Assembly (NCBI RefSeq): GCF_900096975.1 | Contig: NZ_FMYQ01000027.1 | Coordinates: 46,910-110,909 of the forward strand | From: Paraburkholderia lycopersici | Lineage (GTDB): Bacteria > Pseudomonadota > Gammaproteobacteria > Burkholderiales > Burkholderiaceae | DNA: 64,000 nt | Direction: 5' to 3' | In this document: in pieces, positions 37,069-46,369 of the stretch | Layout of the letters: every line of letters begins with the position of its first letter | Position numbering within the stretch: position 1 is the stretch's first letter | Notes under the pieces: generated by a model | Databases searched by the model: none | What the model saw: only the letters and a program-made list of their open reading frames with translations | What the model was told of the DNA's origin: nothing | Program-made: the position numbers and the translations under genes

Positions 37069-37259
37069 TTCTGGTTCGCCTTCTCAGTCAGGACGGTCCG
37101 CACACGTGCGATGTCGCGACGAACCTTCTTCAGCTGGCTCGTGTTCGTGAGCTGCTGGGTCGCGAGTTGCATGCGCAGGCCGAATTGCGCCTTCAAGAGG
37201 TCCGACAGCTCCTTGTTGAGCGCGGCCTTGTCTTTCTGGTGAAGTTCGGATGCCTTCAT
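37065..37259 (-). CDS. rpmC: Ribosomal protein uL29
   Basis: A 64-aa two-helix protein at the exit tunnel: MKASELHQKDKAALNKELSD and LKKVRRDIARVRTVL. Of two adjacent ATGs, the second (37259) is used because it lies 6 bases from AGGAG. Confidence 0.96.
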   Translation of the reverse strand: MKASELHQKDKAALNKELSDLLKAQFGLRMQLATQQLTNTSQLKKVRRDIARVRTVLTEKANQK

Positions 37260-37269
37260 CATTCACTCC

Positions 37270-37686
37270 TTAGGCGCCGAGCTGGCGAACCATGAAGACC
37301 GTCTTCAGCGGCAGCTTGGCTGCAGCCAGACGGAAGGCTTCACGGGCCAGTTCTTCGGTCACACCATCCATTTCGTACAGCATCTTGCCCGGCTGAATCT
37401 CGGCGACGTAGTACTCCGGGTTACCCTTACCGTTACCCATACGTACTTCGGCCGGCTTTTGCGAGATCGGCTTGTCCGGGAAAATGCGAATCCAGATGCG
37501 GCCGCCGCGCTTGATGTGACGCGTCATTGCACGACGTGCCGCTTCAATCTGACGCGCGGTCAGGCGACCGCGACCGATAGCTTTCAGACCGTATTCACCG
37601 AACGAAACCGCGTTGCCGCGCGTTGCGACGCCGGTGTTACGACCCTTCTGCTCTTTGCGATACTTCCTGCGTTTCGGTTGCAGCAT
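37270..37686 (-). CDS. rplP: Ribosomal protein uL16
   Basis: A 138-aa 50S protein near the A-site tRNA: MLQPKRRKYRKEQKGRN and GKGNPEYYVAEIQPGKMLYE. Two bases after rpsC, so likely coupled. Confidence 0.98.
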   Translation of the reverse strand: MLQPKRRKYRKEQKGRNTGVATRGNAVSFGEYGLKAIGRGRLTARQIEAARRAMTRHIKRGGRIWIRIFPDKPISQKPAEVRMGNGKGNPEYYVAEIQPGKMLYEMDGVTEELAREAFRLAAAKLPLKTVFMVRQLGA

Positions 37687-37688
37687 CG

Positions 37689-38492
37689 TTATTCTCCACT
37701 CTTGCCGTCACCGCCGGCGGCGCCACCAGCACCGCGGCGGGGCGCGCCACGACGGGCACCCGGTGCGCCTTCGCCATCACGGCGCGGGCGGCGATCGCCA
37801 GGACGTGCGTTGCGGCGCGGACGCTTTTCTTCGGCGACTTCTTCCACCACCGGTGCGTCGTTGCGGCCGAGCGTGTCGCCCTTGTAGACCCAGACCTTCA
37901 CGCCGATGATGCCGTACGTCGTCTTCGCTTCCGAGGTTGCGTAGTCGATGTCGGCACGCAGCGTGTGAAGCGGCACACGACCTTCGCGATACCACTCGGT
38001 ACGCGCGATTTCGATGCCGTTCAGACGGCCGGCGCTCATGATCTTGATGCCCTGGGCACCCAGACGCATCGCGTTCTGCATCGCGCGCTTCATCGCGCGG
38101 CGGAACATGATCCGGCGCTCGAGCTGCTGCGTGATCGAATCGGCGATCAGTTGCGCATCGGTTTCCGGCTTGCGGATTTCCTCGATGTTGACGTGAACGG
38201 GCACGCCCATGCGCTTCTGCAGTTCGGCCTTGAGGAGTTCGATGTCCTCGCCCTTCTTGCCGATCACGACACCCGGACGCGAGCTGTAAATCGTGATGCG
38301 GGCGTTCTTTGCCGGACGCTCGATCACAACACGGCCCACCGAAGCGTTCTTCAGCTTCTTCTTCAGGTATTCACGAACACCGATGTCTTCCTTCAACATC
38401 GCCGCGAAATTGTTGTTGTTCGCGTACCAGCGCGAAGCCCAATTGCGGCTGACGGCCAAACGGAAGCCAGTCGGATGAATTTTCTGTCCCAT
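37689..38492 (-). CDS. rpsC: Ribosomal protein uS3
   Basis: A 267-aa 30S head protein with a KH domain (GVVIGKKGEDIELLKAELQK) at the mRNA entry. Compared with E. coli S3 (about 233 aa) it has an extra Arg/Gly-rich disordered tail from about residue 225, ending GGDGKSGE; such tails are usual in Burkholderia. Confidence 0.98.
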   Translation of the reverse strand: MGQKIHPTGFRLAVSRNWASRWYANNNNFAAMLKEDIGVREYLKKKLKNASVGRVVIERPAKNARITIYSSRPGVVIGKKGEDIELLKAELQKRMGVPVHVNIEEIRKPETDAQLIADSITQQLERRIMFRRAMKRAMQNAMRLGAQGIKIMSAGRLNGIEIARTEWYREGRVPLHTLRADIDYATSEAKTTYGIIGVKVWVYKGDTLGRNDAPVVEEVAEEKRPRRNARPGDRRPRRDGEGAPGARRGAPRRGAGGAAGGDGKSGE

Positions 38493-38503
38493 CGTATGGC
38501 TCC

Positions 38504-38833
38504 TTAATTCCCGACCGTCACAGTGATGTGACAGGATTGCTTCTCGATGCGGTTGCCGCGGCCCTTGGCGCGCGCGGTGAAACGCTTCAGCGAAGCCGCC
38601 TTGTCGACGTAGATGCTCTTGATCTTGAGCTCGTCGATGTCAGCACCTTCGTTGTGTTCCGCGTTTGCGATCGCCGAGAGCACAACCTTTTTCACGATGC
38701 CAGCCGCTTTCTTCGGCGAGAACGTCAGGACGTTCAGCGCCTTGTCGACCGGCAGACCGCGGATCTGGTCAGCCACAAGGCGCGTTTTCTGCGCCGAGAT
38801 GCGGGCACCGCGATGAATTGCCTTCACTTCCAT
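38504..38833 (-). CDS. rplV: Ribosomal protein uL22
   Basis: A 109-aa tunnel-lining protein: [20 protein letters not shown] and [20 protein letters not shown]. The loop that reaches the tunnel shows no deletion of the kind that gives macrolide resistance. Confidence 0.98.
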
Positions 38834-38845
38834 CTTGATTGCCCC

Positions 38846-39121
38846 TTATTTCTTGGCCTTCTTGTCGGCCGCGTGACCCTTGAACGTACGGGTCAGTGCG
38901 AACTCGCCAAGCTTGTGGCCGACCATGTTTTCCGTGACATACACCGGAACGTGCTGACGGCCGTTGTGCACGGCGATCGTCAGGCCGATGAAGTCCGGCA
39001 GGATCGTCGAACGACGCGACCAGGTCTTGATCGGTTTCTTGTCACGCGTAGCTGCAGCCGCCTCAACCTTCTTCAGCAAATGGGCGTCGCAGAACGGACC
39101 TTTCTTGATAGAACGTGCCAT
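38846..39121 (-). CDS. rpsS: Ribosomal protein uS19
   Basis: A 91-aa 30S head protein: MARSIKKGPFCDAHLLKKVE, TWSRRSTILPDFIGLTIAVH and MVGHKLGEFALTRTFKGH. Confidence 0.98.
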   Translation of the reverse strand: MARSIKKGPFCDAHLLKKVEAAAATRDKKPIKTWSRRSTILPDFIGLTIAVHNGRQHVPVYVTENMVGHKLGEFALTRTFKGHAADKKAKK

Positions 39122-39131
39122 TGCCTACTCC

Positions 39132-39959
39132 TTAACGCTTGTGACGGCGCTGGACGATCATGCTCGTCGTGCGCTTGTTGCTGCGGGTGCGATAGCCCTT
39201 CGTCGGCGTGCCCCACGGGCTCACCGGGTCGCGACCTGCGGCCGTCTTGCCTTCACCACCGCCGTGCGGGTGATCGACCGGGTTCATTGCAACGCCGCGC
39301 ACCGTCGGGCGGATACCGCGCCAGCGGTTCGCGCCGGCCTTGCCGATCTGGCGGAGGCTGTGCTCTTCGTTGCCGACTTCACCGATCGTCGCGCGGCACT
39401 CGACGTGCACGCGGCGGATTTCGCCCGAACGCAGACGAACCTGCGCGTAGACGCCTTCGCGAGCCAGCAGCATCGCCGACGTACCGGCCGAACGCGCCAT
39501 TTGCGCGCCCTTGCCCGGCAGCATTTCGATGCAGTGGATCGTCGTACCGACCGGGATGTTGCGGATCGGCAGGGTGTTGCCCGCACGGATCGGCGCTTCC
39601 GAACCCGACATCAGCTGCGTGCCAACCGTCACGCCCTTCGGCGCGATGATGTAGCGGCGCTCGCCGTCTGCGTAAAGAACCAGCGCAATGTTCGCGCTAC
39701 GGTTCGGGTCATACTCGAGACGCTCCACCTTCGCGGGGATGCCGTCCTTCGTACGACGGAAATCGATCACACGGTAGTGATGCTTGTGACCGCCACCCTG
39801 GTGACGCGTCGTGATGTGACCGTTGTTGTTACGACCGGCCTTCGAGGATTGCTTTTCGAGCAGCGGTGCGTACGGCGCGCCCTTGTGCAGATCCTTGTGG
39901 ACGATCTTGACCATCGCGCGGCGACCCGGCGAGGTCGGCTTAACTTTCACGATTGCCAT
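39132..39959 (-). CDS. rplB: Ribosomal protein uL2
   Basis: A 275-aa protein required near the peptidyl transferase centre. The conserved GVAMNPVDHPHGGGEGK holds the key histidine region. Starts MAIVKVKPTSPGRRAMVK and ends in a basic tail TSMIVQRRHKR. Confidence 0.98.
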   Translation of the reverse strand: MAIVKVKPTSPGRRAMVKIVHKDLHKGAPYAPLLEKQSSKAGRNNNGHITTRHQGGGHKHHYRVIDFRRTKDGIPAKVERLEYDPNRSANIALVLYADGERRYIIAPKGVTVGTQLMSGSEAPIRAGNTLPIRNIPVGTTIHCIEMLPGKGAQMARSAGTSAMLLAREGVYAQVRLRSGEIRRVHVECRATIGEVGNEEHSLRQIGKAGANRWRGIRPTVRGVAMNPVDHPHGGGEGKTAAGRDPVSPWGTPTKGYRTRSNKRTTSMIVQRRHKR

Positions 39960-39961
39960 GA

Positions 39962-40276
39962 TTACTTGGCCTCCGCTTCAAAGTTGATTTCCTGGCCGGG
40001 CTTCAGGCAGACATACGCCTTCTTCACGTCCTTGCGCTTGCCGTTGAAGCGACCAAAGCGCTTGGCCTTGCCCTTCTGGACCAGCACGTTGACGGACTCG
40101 ACTTCCACCTTGAACAGCAGCTCGACAGCAGCCTTCACTTCCTGCTTGTTCGCGTCCGGCGCGACTTCGAAGACGACTTGTTCGTTCTTCTCCGCAACCA
40201 GCGTCGCCTTTTCGGAGATCACCGGTGCGAGCAGGACCTGCATCAAACGATGATCGTTCTTGCGAATCTCGCTCAT
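39962..40276 (-). CDS. rplW: Ribosomal protein uL23
   Basis: A 104-aa exit-site protein that docks trigger factor and SRP. It has LLAPVISEKATLVAEKNEQV and GKAKRFGRFNGKRKDVKKAY. Its ATG overlaps the rplD stop by 4 bases. Confidence 0.98.
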   Translation of the reverse strand: MSEIRKNDHRLMQVLLAPVISEKATLVAEKNEQVVFEVAPDANKQEVKAAVELLFKVEVESVNVLVQKGKAKRFGRFNGKRKDVKKAYVCLKPGQEINFEAEAK

Positions 40277-40893
40277 GACAGCAACTCCTCGATCTGGGCG
40301 ACCGCTGCCTTCGTGATCAGGATCTTCTTGAAGTAGATCAGCGAGAGCGGGTCGGCAAAGCGCGGCTCAACAACTGCCACGTGGGGCAGGTTGCGCGACG
40401 CGAGATACAGGTTCTCGTCGACCGTGTCGGTGATGACCAGCACGGATTCGAGACCCATGGCCTTGAACTTTTCGGCCAGCAGCTTGGTCTTCGGCGCCTC
40501 GAGCGAGAGCTCTTCCACGACCGAGATACGGCCTTCGCGGGCCAGCTGCGAGAAGATCGAGCAGAGGCCTGCGCGATGCATCTTCTTGTTGACCTTGTGC
40601 GAGAAGTTTTCTTCCGGCGAGTTCGGGAAGATGCGACCACCGCCACGCCACAGCGGGCTCGACGACATACCGGCACGAGCACGGCCCGTACCCTTCTGAC
40701 GCCACGGCTTCTTGGTGGTGTGCTTGACCTGTTCGCGGTCCTTCTGCGCGCGGTTACCGCTGCGCGCGTTCGCCTGGTAGGCGACGACGATCTGATGGAT
40801 CAGCGCTTCGTTGTAGTCACGGCCGAACACGACGTCCGACGCGTTAACTGCCGCGCCTTCCTGACCATTAGCGTTCAGGAGCTTCAGTTCCAT
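40273..40893 (-). CDS. rplD: Ribosomal protein uL4
   Basis: A 206-aa tunnel protein with KKPWRQKGTGRARAGMSSSP and the long loop WRGGGRIFPNSPEENF. In E. coli free L4 represses the S10 operon through its leader; here a structured leader precedes rplC, so similar control is possible. Confidence 0.98.
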   Translation of the reverse strand: MELKLLNANGQEGAAVNASDVVFGRDYNEALIHQIVVAYQANARSGNRAQKDREQVKHTTKKPWRQKGTGRARAGMSSSPLWRGGGRIFPNSPEENFSHKVNKKMHRAGLCSIFSQLAREGRISVVEELSLEAPKTKLLAEKFKAMGLESVLVITDTVDENLYLASRNLPHVAVVEPRFADPLSLIYFKKILITKAAVAQIEELLS

Positions 40894-41552
40894 TATTGCG
40901 CTCCTTTCTTGGCGCGCGCCTTGACGGCCGGCGTCACGAAAACCTTGCCGCCCTTCGCACCCGGCACGGCACCCTTGACCAGCAGCAGCTTGCGCTCTGC
41001 GTCGATACGGGCGATTTCGAGGTTCTGCACCGTCACGGTTTCGTCACCCATGTGACCGGTCATGCGCTTGCCCGGAAACACGCGACCCGGATCCTGCGCC
41101 ATACCGATCGAGCCCGGCACATTGTGCGAGCGCGAGTTACCGTGCGAAGCACGGCCCGAACTGAAGTTGTAACGCTTGATGGTACCGGCGTAGCCCTTAC
41201 CGATCGAGGTGCCTTGCACGTCGACCTTCTGGCCCTCTTCGAAGAGATCCACACCGATCACGGCGCCATTCGACAGCTCGGCAGCCTTGGCGGCGTCGAT
41301 CTGGAATTCCTTGAGGATTTCACCGGCTTGAACGCCGGCTTTGGCGAGATGACCTGCGAGCGGCTTCGTCACGCGCGATGCACGGCGCGTACCGAACGCA
41401 ACCTGAACGGCCGTGTAGCCGTCGGTTTCAACAGTCTTGATCTGCGTCACGCGGTTGTCGGACACGTCCAGCACGGTCACGGGAATCGAGTCCCCATCGG
41501 CCGTGAAGATACGGGTCATGCCAACCTTGCGACCTACGAGTCCAAGGCTCAT
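40893..41552 (-). CDS. rplC: Ribosomal protein uL3
   Basis: A 219-aa 50S assembly initiator. MSLGLVGRKVGMTRIFTADG begins it, and GRASHGNSRSHNVPGSIG with MAQDPGRVFPGKRMTGHMG reaches the peptidyl transferase centre. GGAG lies 6 bases before the ATG at 41552. It overlaps rplD by one base. Confidence 0.98.
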   Translation of the reverse strand: MSLGLVGRKVGMTRIFTADGDSIPVTVLDVSDNRVTQIKTVETDGYTAVQVAFGTRRASRVTKPLAGHLAKAGVQAGEILKEFQIDAAKAAELSNGAVIGVDLFEEGQKVDVQGTSIGKGYAGTIKRYNFSSGRASHGNSRSHNVPGSIGMAQDPGRVFPGKRMTGHMGDETVTVQNLEIARIDAERKLLLVKGAVPGAKGGKVFVTPAVKARAKKGAQ

Positions 41553-41565
41553 CGTTTTCTCCATT

Positions 41566-41645
41566 CCCGACTGCGATTGGTCGGGGCTAATTTACAAAGT
41601 GCCGGTGCTTTTTCGTTCCCTCTCGGGGTAAAGATCCGAAAGGGA
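41566..41645 (-). promoter_or_regulatory. Structured leader of rplC, candidate ribosomal protein control element
   Basis: The transcript from the promoter at 41684-41712 would run about 125 bases before rplC. It holds at least two hairpins: TCCCT..CGG/CCG..AGGGA at 41645-41617 and CCCGAC/GTCGGG at 41585-41566, the second just before the ribosome site. Control by L3 or L4 is inference. Confidence 0.45.
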
Positions 41646-41683
41646 CACACCGATTTTTTGCGCAAACGCGCGAAAAGACGTCA

Positions 41684-41712
41684 AGTATAACGCCCCTTCT
41701 CGTTTTTCGCAA
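41684..41712 (-). promoter_or_regulatory. Sigma70-type promoter before rplC
   Basis: On the minus strand TTGCGA (41707-41712) and TATACT (41684-41689) are exactly 17 bases apart, giving a start near 41676. It separates rpsJ from the rest of the S10 cluster. Confidence 0.6.
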
Positions 41713-41726
41713 GCAATCAAAGACTT

Positions 41727-41754
41727 AGCGCTGCCCGGCTGGCCAGGCAGCGCT
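41727..41754 (-). other. Hairpin just after rpsJ
   Basis: Perfect 9-bp arms AGCGCTGCC / GGCAGCGCT lie 6 bases past the rpsJ stop. No T run follows, so it may be a 3' end stabiliser or a weak terminator rather than a classic one. Confidence 0.55.
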
Positions 41755-41760
41755 CGATGC

Positions 41761-42072
41761 TTACTGCAGCTTGATTTCGACGTCCACGCCAGCCGGCAGG
41801 TCCAGCTTCATCAGCGCGTCGACGGTCTTGTCCGTCGGGTCGACGATGTCCATCAGGCGCAGGTGGGTACGGATTTCGAGCTGATCGCGCGACGTCTTGT
41901 TGACGTGCGGCGAACGCAGGATGTCGAAACGCTGGATGCGCGTCGGCAGCGGCACCGGGCCACGGACGATTGCACCCGTCCGCTTCGCCGTGTCGACGAT
42001 CTCGGCGGCCGACTGGTCGATCAGACGATAGTCGAAAGCCTTCAGGCGAATACGGATTTTTTGGTTCTGCAT
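41761..42072 (-). CDS. rpsJ: Ribosomal protein uS10
   Basis: A 103-aa 30S protein that also pairs with NusB in antitermination. MQNQKIRIRLKAFDYRLIDQ, GPVPLPTRIQRFDILRSPHV and the C-terminal DLPAGVDVEIKLQ match. It is linked to tufA upstream rather than directly to rplC. Confidence 0.98.
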   Translation of the reverse strand: MQNQKIRIRLKAFDYRLIDQSAAEIVDTAKRTGAIVRGPVPLPTRIQRFDILRSPHVNKTSRDQLEIRTHLRLMDIVDPTDKTVDALMKLDLPAGVDVEIKLQ

Positions 42073-42094
42073 GACGATTCCTTGGAAAGAGCGA

Positions 42095-42165
42095 GGTGAC
42101 GTTGCGTCACCGGATTAAGTAAAGAGCGTAGGACCCGCCTGCGGCGGAGAGCCGCGGACGGGTCC
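42095..42165 (-). other. Two hairpins between tufA and rpsJ
   Basis: GGTGACG/CGTCACC (42095-42111) and GGACCCG/CGGGTCC with inner GCGGC/GCCGC (42131-42165). Neither has a strong T run on the minus strand; they may mark processing or partial termination after tufA. Confidence 0.5.
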
Positions 42166-42199
42166 CGGGTACATCGACTTCTACGGCAAGCCAGCGATT

Positions 42200-43390
42200 T
42201 TACTCGATGATCTTGGCGACGACACCGGCGCCGACGGTACGGCCACCTTCGCGGATTGCGAAGCGCAGACCTTCTTCCATCGCGATCGGCGCAATCAGCT
42301 TCACCGTGATCGACACGTTGTCGCCCGGCATCACCATTTCCTTGTCCTTCGGCAGCTCGATCGAGCCCGTCACGTCCGTCGTACGGAAGTAGAACTGCGG
42401 ACGGTAGTTGTTGAAGAACGGCGTGTGGCGGCCGCCTTCGTCCTTGCTCAGCACGTACACTTCCGCCGTGAAGTGCGTGTGCGGCGTGATCGAACCCGGC
42501 TTGGCCAGCACCTGGCCGCGCTCCACGTCTTCACGCTTCGTGCCGCGCAGCAGGATACCGACGTTGTCGCCTGCCTGACCCTGGTCGAGCAGCTTGCGGA
42601 ACATTTCCACGCCCGTGCAGGTCGTCTTCACCGTCGGCTTGATACCGACGATCTCGATTTCCTCGCCGACCTTGATGACGCCGCGCTCGACGCGACCCGT
42701 CACCACCGTGCCGCGGCCCGAGATCGAGAACACGTCTTCCACCGGCATCAGGAACGCGCCGTCAACCGCGCGCTCCGGCGTCGGGATGTACGTGTCCAGC
42801 GCGTCGGCCAGGTTCATGATCGCCACTTCGCCCAGCTCGCCCTTGTCGCCTTCGAGCGCCAGCTTCGCCGAACCCTTGATGATCGGCGTGTCGTCGCCCG
42901 GGAAGTCGTACTTCGACAGGAGTTCGCGCACTTCCATTTCGACCAGCTCGAGCAGCTCGGCGTCGTCGACCATGTCGCACTTGTTCAGGAACACGATGAT
43001 GTACGGCACGCCAACCTGACGGGCCAGCAGGATGTGCTCGCGCGTCTGCGGCATCGGGCCGTCGGCGGCCGAGCACACCAGGATCGCGCCGTCCATCTGC
43101 GCGGCGCCCGTGATCATGTTCTTCACGTAGTCGGCGTGGCCCGGGCAGTCGACGTGTGCGTAGTGGCGGTTGGCCGTTTCGTACTCGACGTGCGCGGTGT
43201 TGATCGTGATGCCGCGTGCCTTTTCTTCCGGCGCTGCGTCGATCTGGTCGTACGCCTTCGCCTCGCCGCCGAACTTCGCGGTCAGAACCGTCGTGATCGC
43301 TGCCGTCAGCGTGGTCTTGCCGTGGTCAACGTGACCGATCGTGCCCACGTTCACGTGCGGCTTGGTCCGTTCGAATTTACCTTTTGCCAT
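42200..43390 (-). CDS. tufA: Elongation factor Tu, copy A
   Basis: A 396-aa GTPase delivering aminoacyl-tRNA. G1 GHVDHGKT at residues 18-25, RGITINTAHVEYET (switch I), DCPGHADYVKN (switch II), NKCDM (G4) and the C-terminal RTVGAGVVAKIIE are present. The protein is identical to the one encoded at 62177-63367; by eye the DNA differs at about seven positions, five of them in codons 2-8. It is the fourth gene of the str operon, 84 bases after fusA. Confidence 0.98.
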   Translation of the reverse strand: MAKGKFERTKPHVNVGTIGHVDHGKTTLTAAITTVLTAKFGGEAKAYDQIDAAPEEKARGITINTAHVEYETANRHYAHVDCPGHADYVKNMITGAAQMDGAILVCSAADGPMPQTREHILLARQVGVPYIIVFLNKCDMVDDAELLELVEMEVRELLSKYDFPGDDTPIIKGSAKLALEGDKGELGEVAIMNLADALDTYIPTPERAVDGAFLMPVEDVFSISGRGTVVTGRVERGVIKVGEEIEIVGIKPTVKTTCTGVEMFRKLLDQGQAGDNVGILLRGTKREDVERGQVLAKPGSITPHTHFTAEVYVLSKDEGGRHTPFFNNYRPQFYFRTTDVTGSIELPKDKEMVMPGDNVSITVKLIAPIAMEEGLRFAIREGGRTVGAGVVAKIIE

Positions 43391-43474
43391 GTTTCTCTTC
43401 TTTCAAAAAAGTGATGAACCGGTGACTATGCGATGCGGACCGGGCTCGTGCCCGATCCACCTTTGCGCCGATGC

Positions 43475-45577
43475 TTACTTCGCCTTCGCGCTGATGATCG
43501 CGTCGGCCACGTTACGCGGTGCTTCTGCGTAGTGCTTGAATTCCATCGTGTACGTTGCGCGCCCTTGCGTCAGCGAGCGCAGCGACGTCGAGTAGCCGAA
43601 CATTTCCGACAGCGGCACTTCGGCGCGAACGATCTTGCCGCCGCCAACCATGTCTTCCATGCCCTGGACGATACCGCGACGGCCCGACAGGTCGCCCATC
43701 ACGTTGCCCATGTAGTCTTCCGGCGTTTCGACTTCCACAGCCATCATCGGTTCGAGGATGACCGGCTGCGCCTTGCGCATTGCTTCCTTGAACGCCATCG
43801 AACCGGCCATGCGGAACGCATTTTCGTTCGAGTCGACGTCGTGGTACGAACCGAACGTCAGGTGAACCTTGACGTCGACGACCGGGAAGCCCGCCAGCAC
43901 GCCTGCCTTCAGCGTGTCCTGGATACCCTTGTCGACCGCGGGGATGAATTCGCGAGGAATCACACCGCCCTTGATCTCGTCCAGGAACTCGTAGCCCTTG
44001 CCCTGCTCATTCGGTTCGAGCGTGATGACCGCGTGACCGTACTGGCCGCGACCACCCGACTGCTTGACGAACTTGCCGTCCACGTCCTTCGCCGTTGCGC
44101 GGATCGTTTCGCGGTACGCAACCTGCGGCTTGCCGACGGTTGCTTCCACGTTGAATTCGCGCTTCATGCGGTCGACCAGGATTTCGAGGTGCAGCTCGCC
44201 CATGCCCGAAATGATGGTCTGGCCCGATTCCTCGTCCGTCTGGACGCGGAACGACGGGTCTTCCTGCGCCAGGCGGTTCAGGGCGAGGCCCATCTTTTCC
44301 TGGTCAGCCTTGGTCTTCGGCTCGACGGCCTGCGAGATCACCGGCTCCGGGAACACCATGCGTTCGAGAACGATCGGGTTCGCCGGGTCGCACAGCGTGT
44401 CGCCCGTGGTCGCTTCCTTCAGGCCGACCGCGGCGGCGATGTCGCCCGCGCGAACTTCCTTGATTTCTTCGCGGTTGTTCGCGTGCATCTGCAGAATACG
44501 GCCGAGGCGTTCCTTCTTGCCCTTGGTCGAGTTCAGCACCGTGTCGCCCGAGTTGACGACGCCCGAGTACGCGCGGAAGAAGATCAGCTGGCCGACGAAC
44601 GGGTCCGTCATGATCTTGAACGCGAGTGCCGAGAACTTCTCGTCGTCGGCTGCGCGGCGCTCCGCCGACTCGCCGTTTTCGAGTTCGCCCTTGACCGGGG
44701 GAATGTCCACCGGCGACGGCAGGAAGTCGATCACGGCGTCGAGCATGCGCTGCACGCCCTTGTTCTTGAACGCGGTGCCGCACAGCATCGGCTGGATTTC
44801 GCAGGCGATCGTACGGTCGCGCAGCGCCTTGACGACTTCCGCTTCCGTGAGCGCTTCGCCGCCGAGGTACTTTTCCATCAGCTCTTCGCTGGCTTCGGCG
44901 GCCGACTCGATCATCTTTTCGCGCCACTCGTTGCACGTGTCGACGAGTTCAGCCGGGATGTCGACGTAGTCGAACTTCGTGCCTTGCGAGGCTTCGTCCC
45001 AAATGATGGCCTTCATCTTCAGGAGGTCGACGACGCCCTTGAAGTTTTCTTCCGAGCCGATCGGCACCACGACGGGAACCGGGTTCGCCTTCAGGCGGGT
45101 CTTCAGCTGGTCGTAGACCTTGAAGAAGTTCGCGCCGGTGCGGTCCATCTTGTTGACGAACGCGAGGCGGGGCACCTTGTACTTGTTCGCCTGGCGCCAC
45201 ACCGTTTCCGACTGCGGCTGCACGCCGCCCACTGCGCAATAGACCATGCACGCGCCGTCGAGCACGCGCATCGAGCGCTCGACTTCGATCGTGAAGTCGA
45301 CGTGCCCCGGGGTGTCGATGATGTTGATGCGGTGCTCGGGATAGTTGCCGCCCATGCCCTTCCAGAACGCGGTCGTAGCAGCCGAGGTGATCGTGATGCC
45401 ACGCTCCTGCTCCTGCTCCATCCAGTCCATGGTCGCGGCGCCGTCGTGAACTTCACCAATCTTGTGGTTCACGCCGGTGTAAAACAGAATGCGCTCGGTC
45501 GTCGTCGTCTTGCCGGCGTCGATGTGAGCGCTAATACCGATGTTGCGGTAGCGCTCGATAGGAGTCTTGCGAGCCAC
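43475..45577 (-). CDS. fusA: Elongation factor G
   Basis: A 700-aa translocase. AHIDAGKTTTTERILF (G1), DTPGHVDFTIEVERSMRVLD (G3), NKMDRTGANF (G4), and domain IV with SGGRGQYGHAVI and the tip region are intact. Members of this family also act in ribosome recycling. It is the third gene of the str operon. Confidence 0.98.
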   Translation of the reverse strand: MARKTPIERYRNIGISAHIDAGKTTTTERILFYTGVNHKIGEVHDGAATMDWMEQEQERGITITSAATTAFWKGMGGNYPEHRINIIDTPGHVDFTIEVERSMRVLDGACMVYCAVGGVQPQSETVWRQANKYKVPRLAFVNKMDRTGANFFKVYDQLKTRLKANPVPVVVPIGSEENFKGVVDLLKMKAIIWDEASQGTKFDYVDIPAELVDTCNEWREKMIESAAEASEELMEKYLGGEALTEAEVVKALRDRTIACEIQPMLCGTAFKNKGVQRMLDAVIDFLPSPVDIPPVKGELENGESAERRAADDEKFSALAFKIMTDPFVGQLIFFRAYSGVVNSGDTVLNSTKGKKERLGRILQMHANNREEIKEVRAGDIAAAVGLKEATTGDTLCDPANPIVLERMVFPEPVISQAVEPKTKADQEKMGLALNRLAQEDPSFRVQTDEESGQTIISGMGELHLEILVDRMKREFNVEATVGKPQVAYRETIRATAKDVDGKFVKQSGGRGQYGHAVITLEPNEQGKGYEFLDEIKGGVIPREFIPAVDKGIQDTLKAGVLAGFPVVDVKVHLTFGSYHDVDSNENAFRMAGSMAFKEAMRKAQPVILEPMMAVEVETPEDYMGNVMGDLSGRRGIVQGMEDMVGGGKIVRAEVPLSEMFGYSTSLRSLTQGRATYTMEFKHYAEAPRNVADAIISAKAK

Positions 45578-45710
45578 TTTGATCCTCTATGGGGAGGTGC
45601 GCGCCGGGTTCGACCCAACGCGCCTGAACACAAACGGGCGAGGCGCTCGATAAGCGCACCCGCCCGGAATTTTTTCCGCCTTTGGAGCAAACCCCGGTAG
45701 GGGTTTTCTC

Positions 45711-46181
45711 TTAGAAGCGGAAGTGCGAGAACGCCTTGTTCGCTTCTGCCATCCGGTGAACTTCGTCGCGCTTCTTCATCGCGCCACCGCGGCCTTCAGC
45801 CGCTTCTTGCAGTTCACCTGCCAGACGCAGGGCCATCGACTTCTCGCTGCGCTTCTTCGCGGCTTCACGCAGCCAACGCATCGCCAATGCCATACGACGC
45901 GAGGGGCGCACTTCGACCGGAACCTGATAGTTCGCACCACCAACGCGGCGGCTCTTCACTTCCACCACCGGCTTCACGTTGTTGAGCGCGACAGTGAACA
46001 CTTCCAGCGGGTCCTTGCCACCCTTGGTCTGGATCTGTTCGAAAGCGCCGTACACGATACGCTCGGCAACCGACTTCTTGCCGGAGAGCATCAGCACGTT
46101 CATGAACTTGGCTACATCAACGTTGCCGAACTTCGGATCCGGCAACACTTCCCGCTTGGGGACTTCGCGACGACGCGGCAT
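45711..46181 (-). CDS. rpsG: Ribosomal protein uS7
   Basis: A 156-aa 30S head assembly protein: MPRRREVPKREVLPDPKFGN and GGANYQVPVEVRPSRRMALA. S7 is the autoregulator of the str operon in E. coli, acting between rpsL and rpsG; the 188-base spacer here could hold such a site, but no clear structure was identified. Confidence 0.98.
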   Translation of the reverse strand: MPRRREVPKREVLPDPKFGNVDVAKFMNVLMLSGKKSVAERIVYGAFEQIQTKGGKDPLEVFTVALNNVKPVVEVKSRRVGGANYQVPVEVRPSRRMALAMRWLREAAKKRSEKSMALRLAGELQEAAEGRGGAMKKRDEVHRMAEANKAFSHFRF

Positions 46182-46369
46182 GTTTCTTCCTTTAACTTTT
46201 CAGTTGAAGCGCGGGTGTATCCCTTGCGCTCCGCGGCCACCAACTAACCCGATTCATCCATGACGACTTACCAGCCTGGTCGGGTGACCACTTACTCGAC
46301 AGCACCGGCCAATCCGGCACCTGTCGCTTTTATCGCCGGCACGCTTGCGAGCACGACGACACCCGACTC

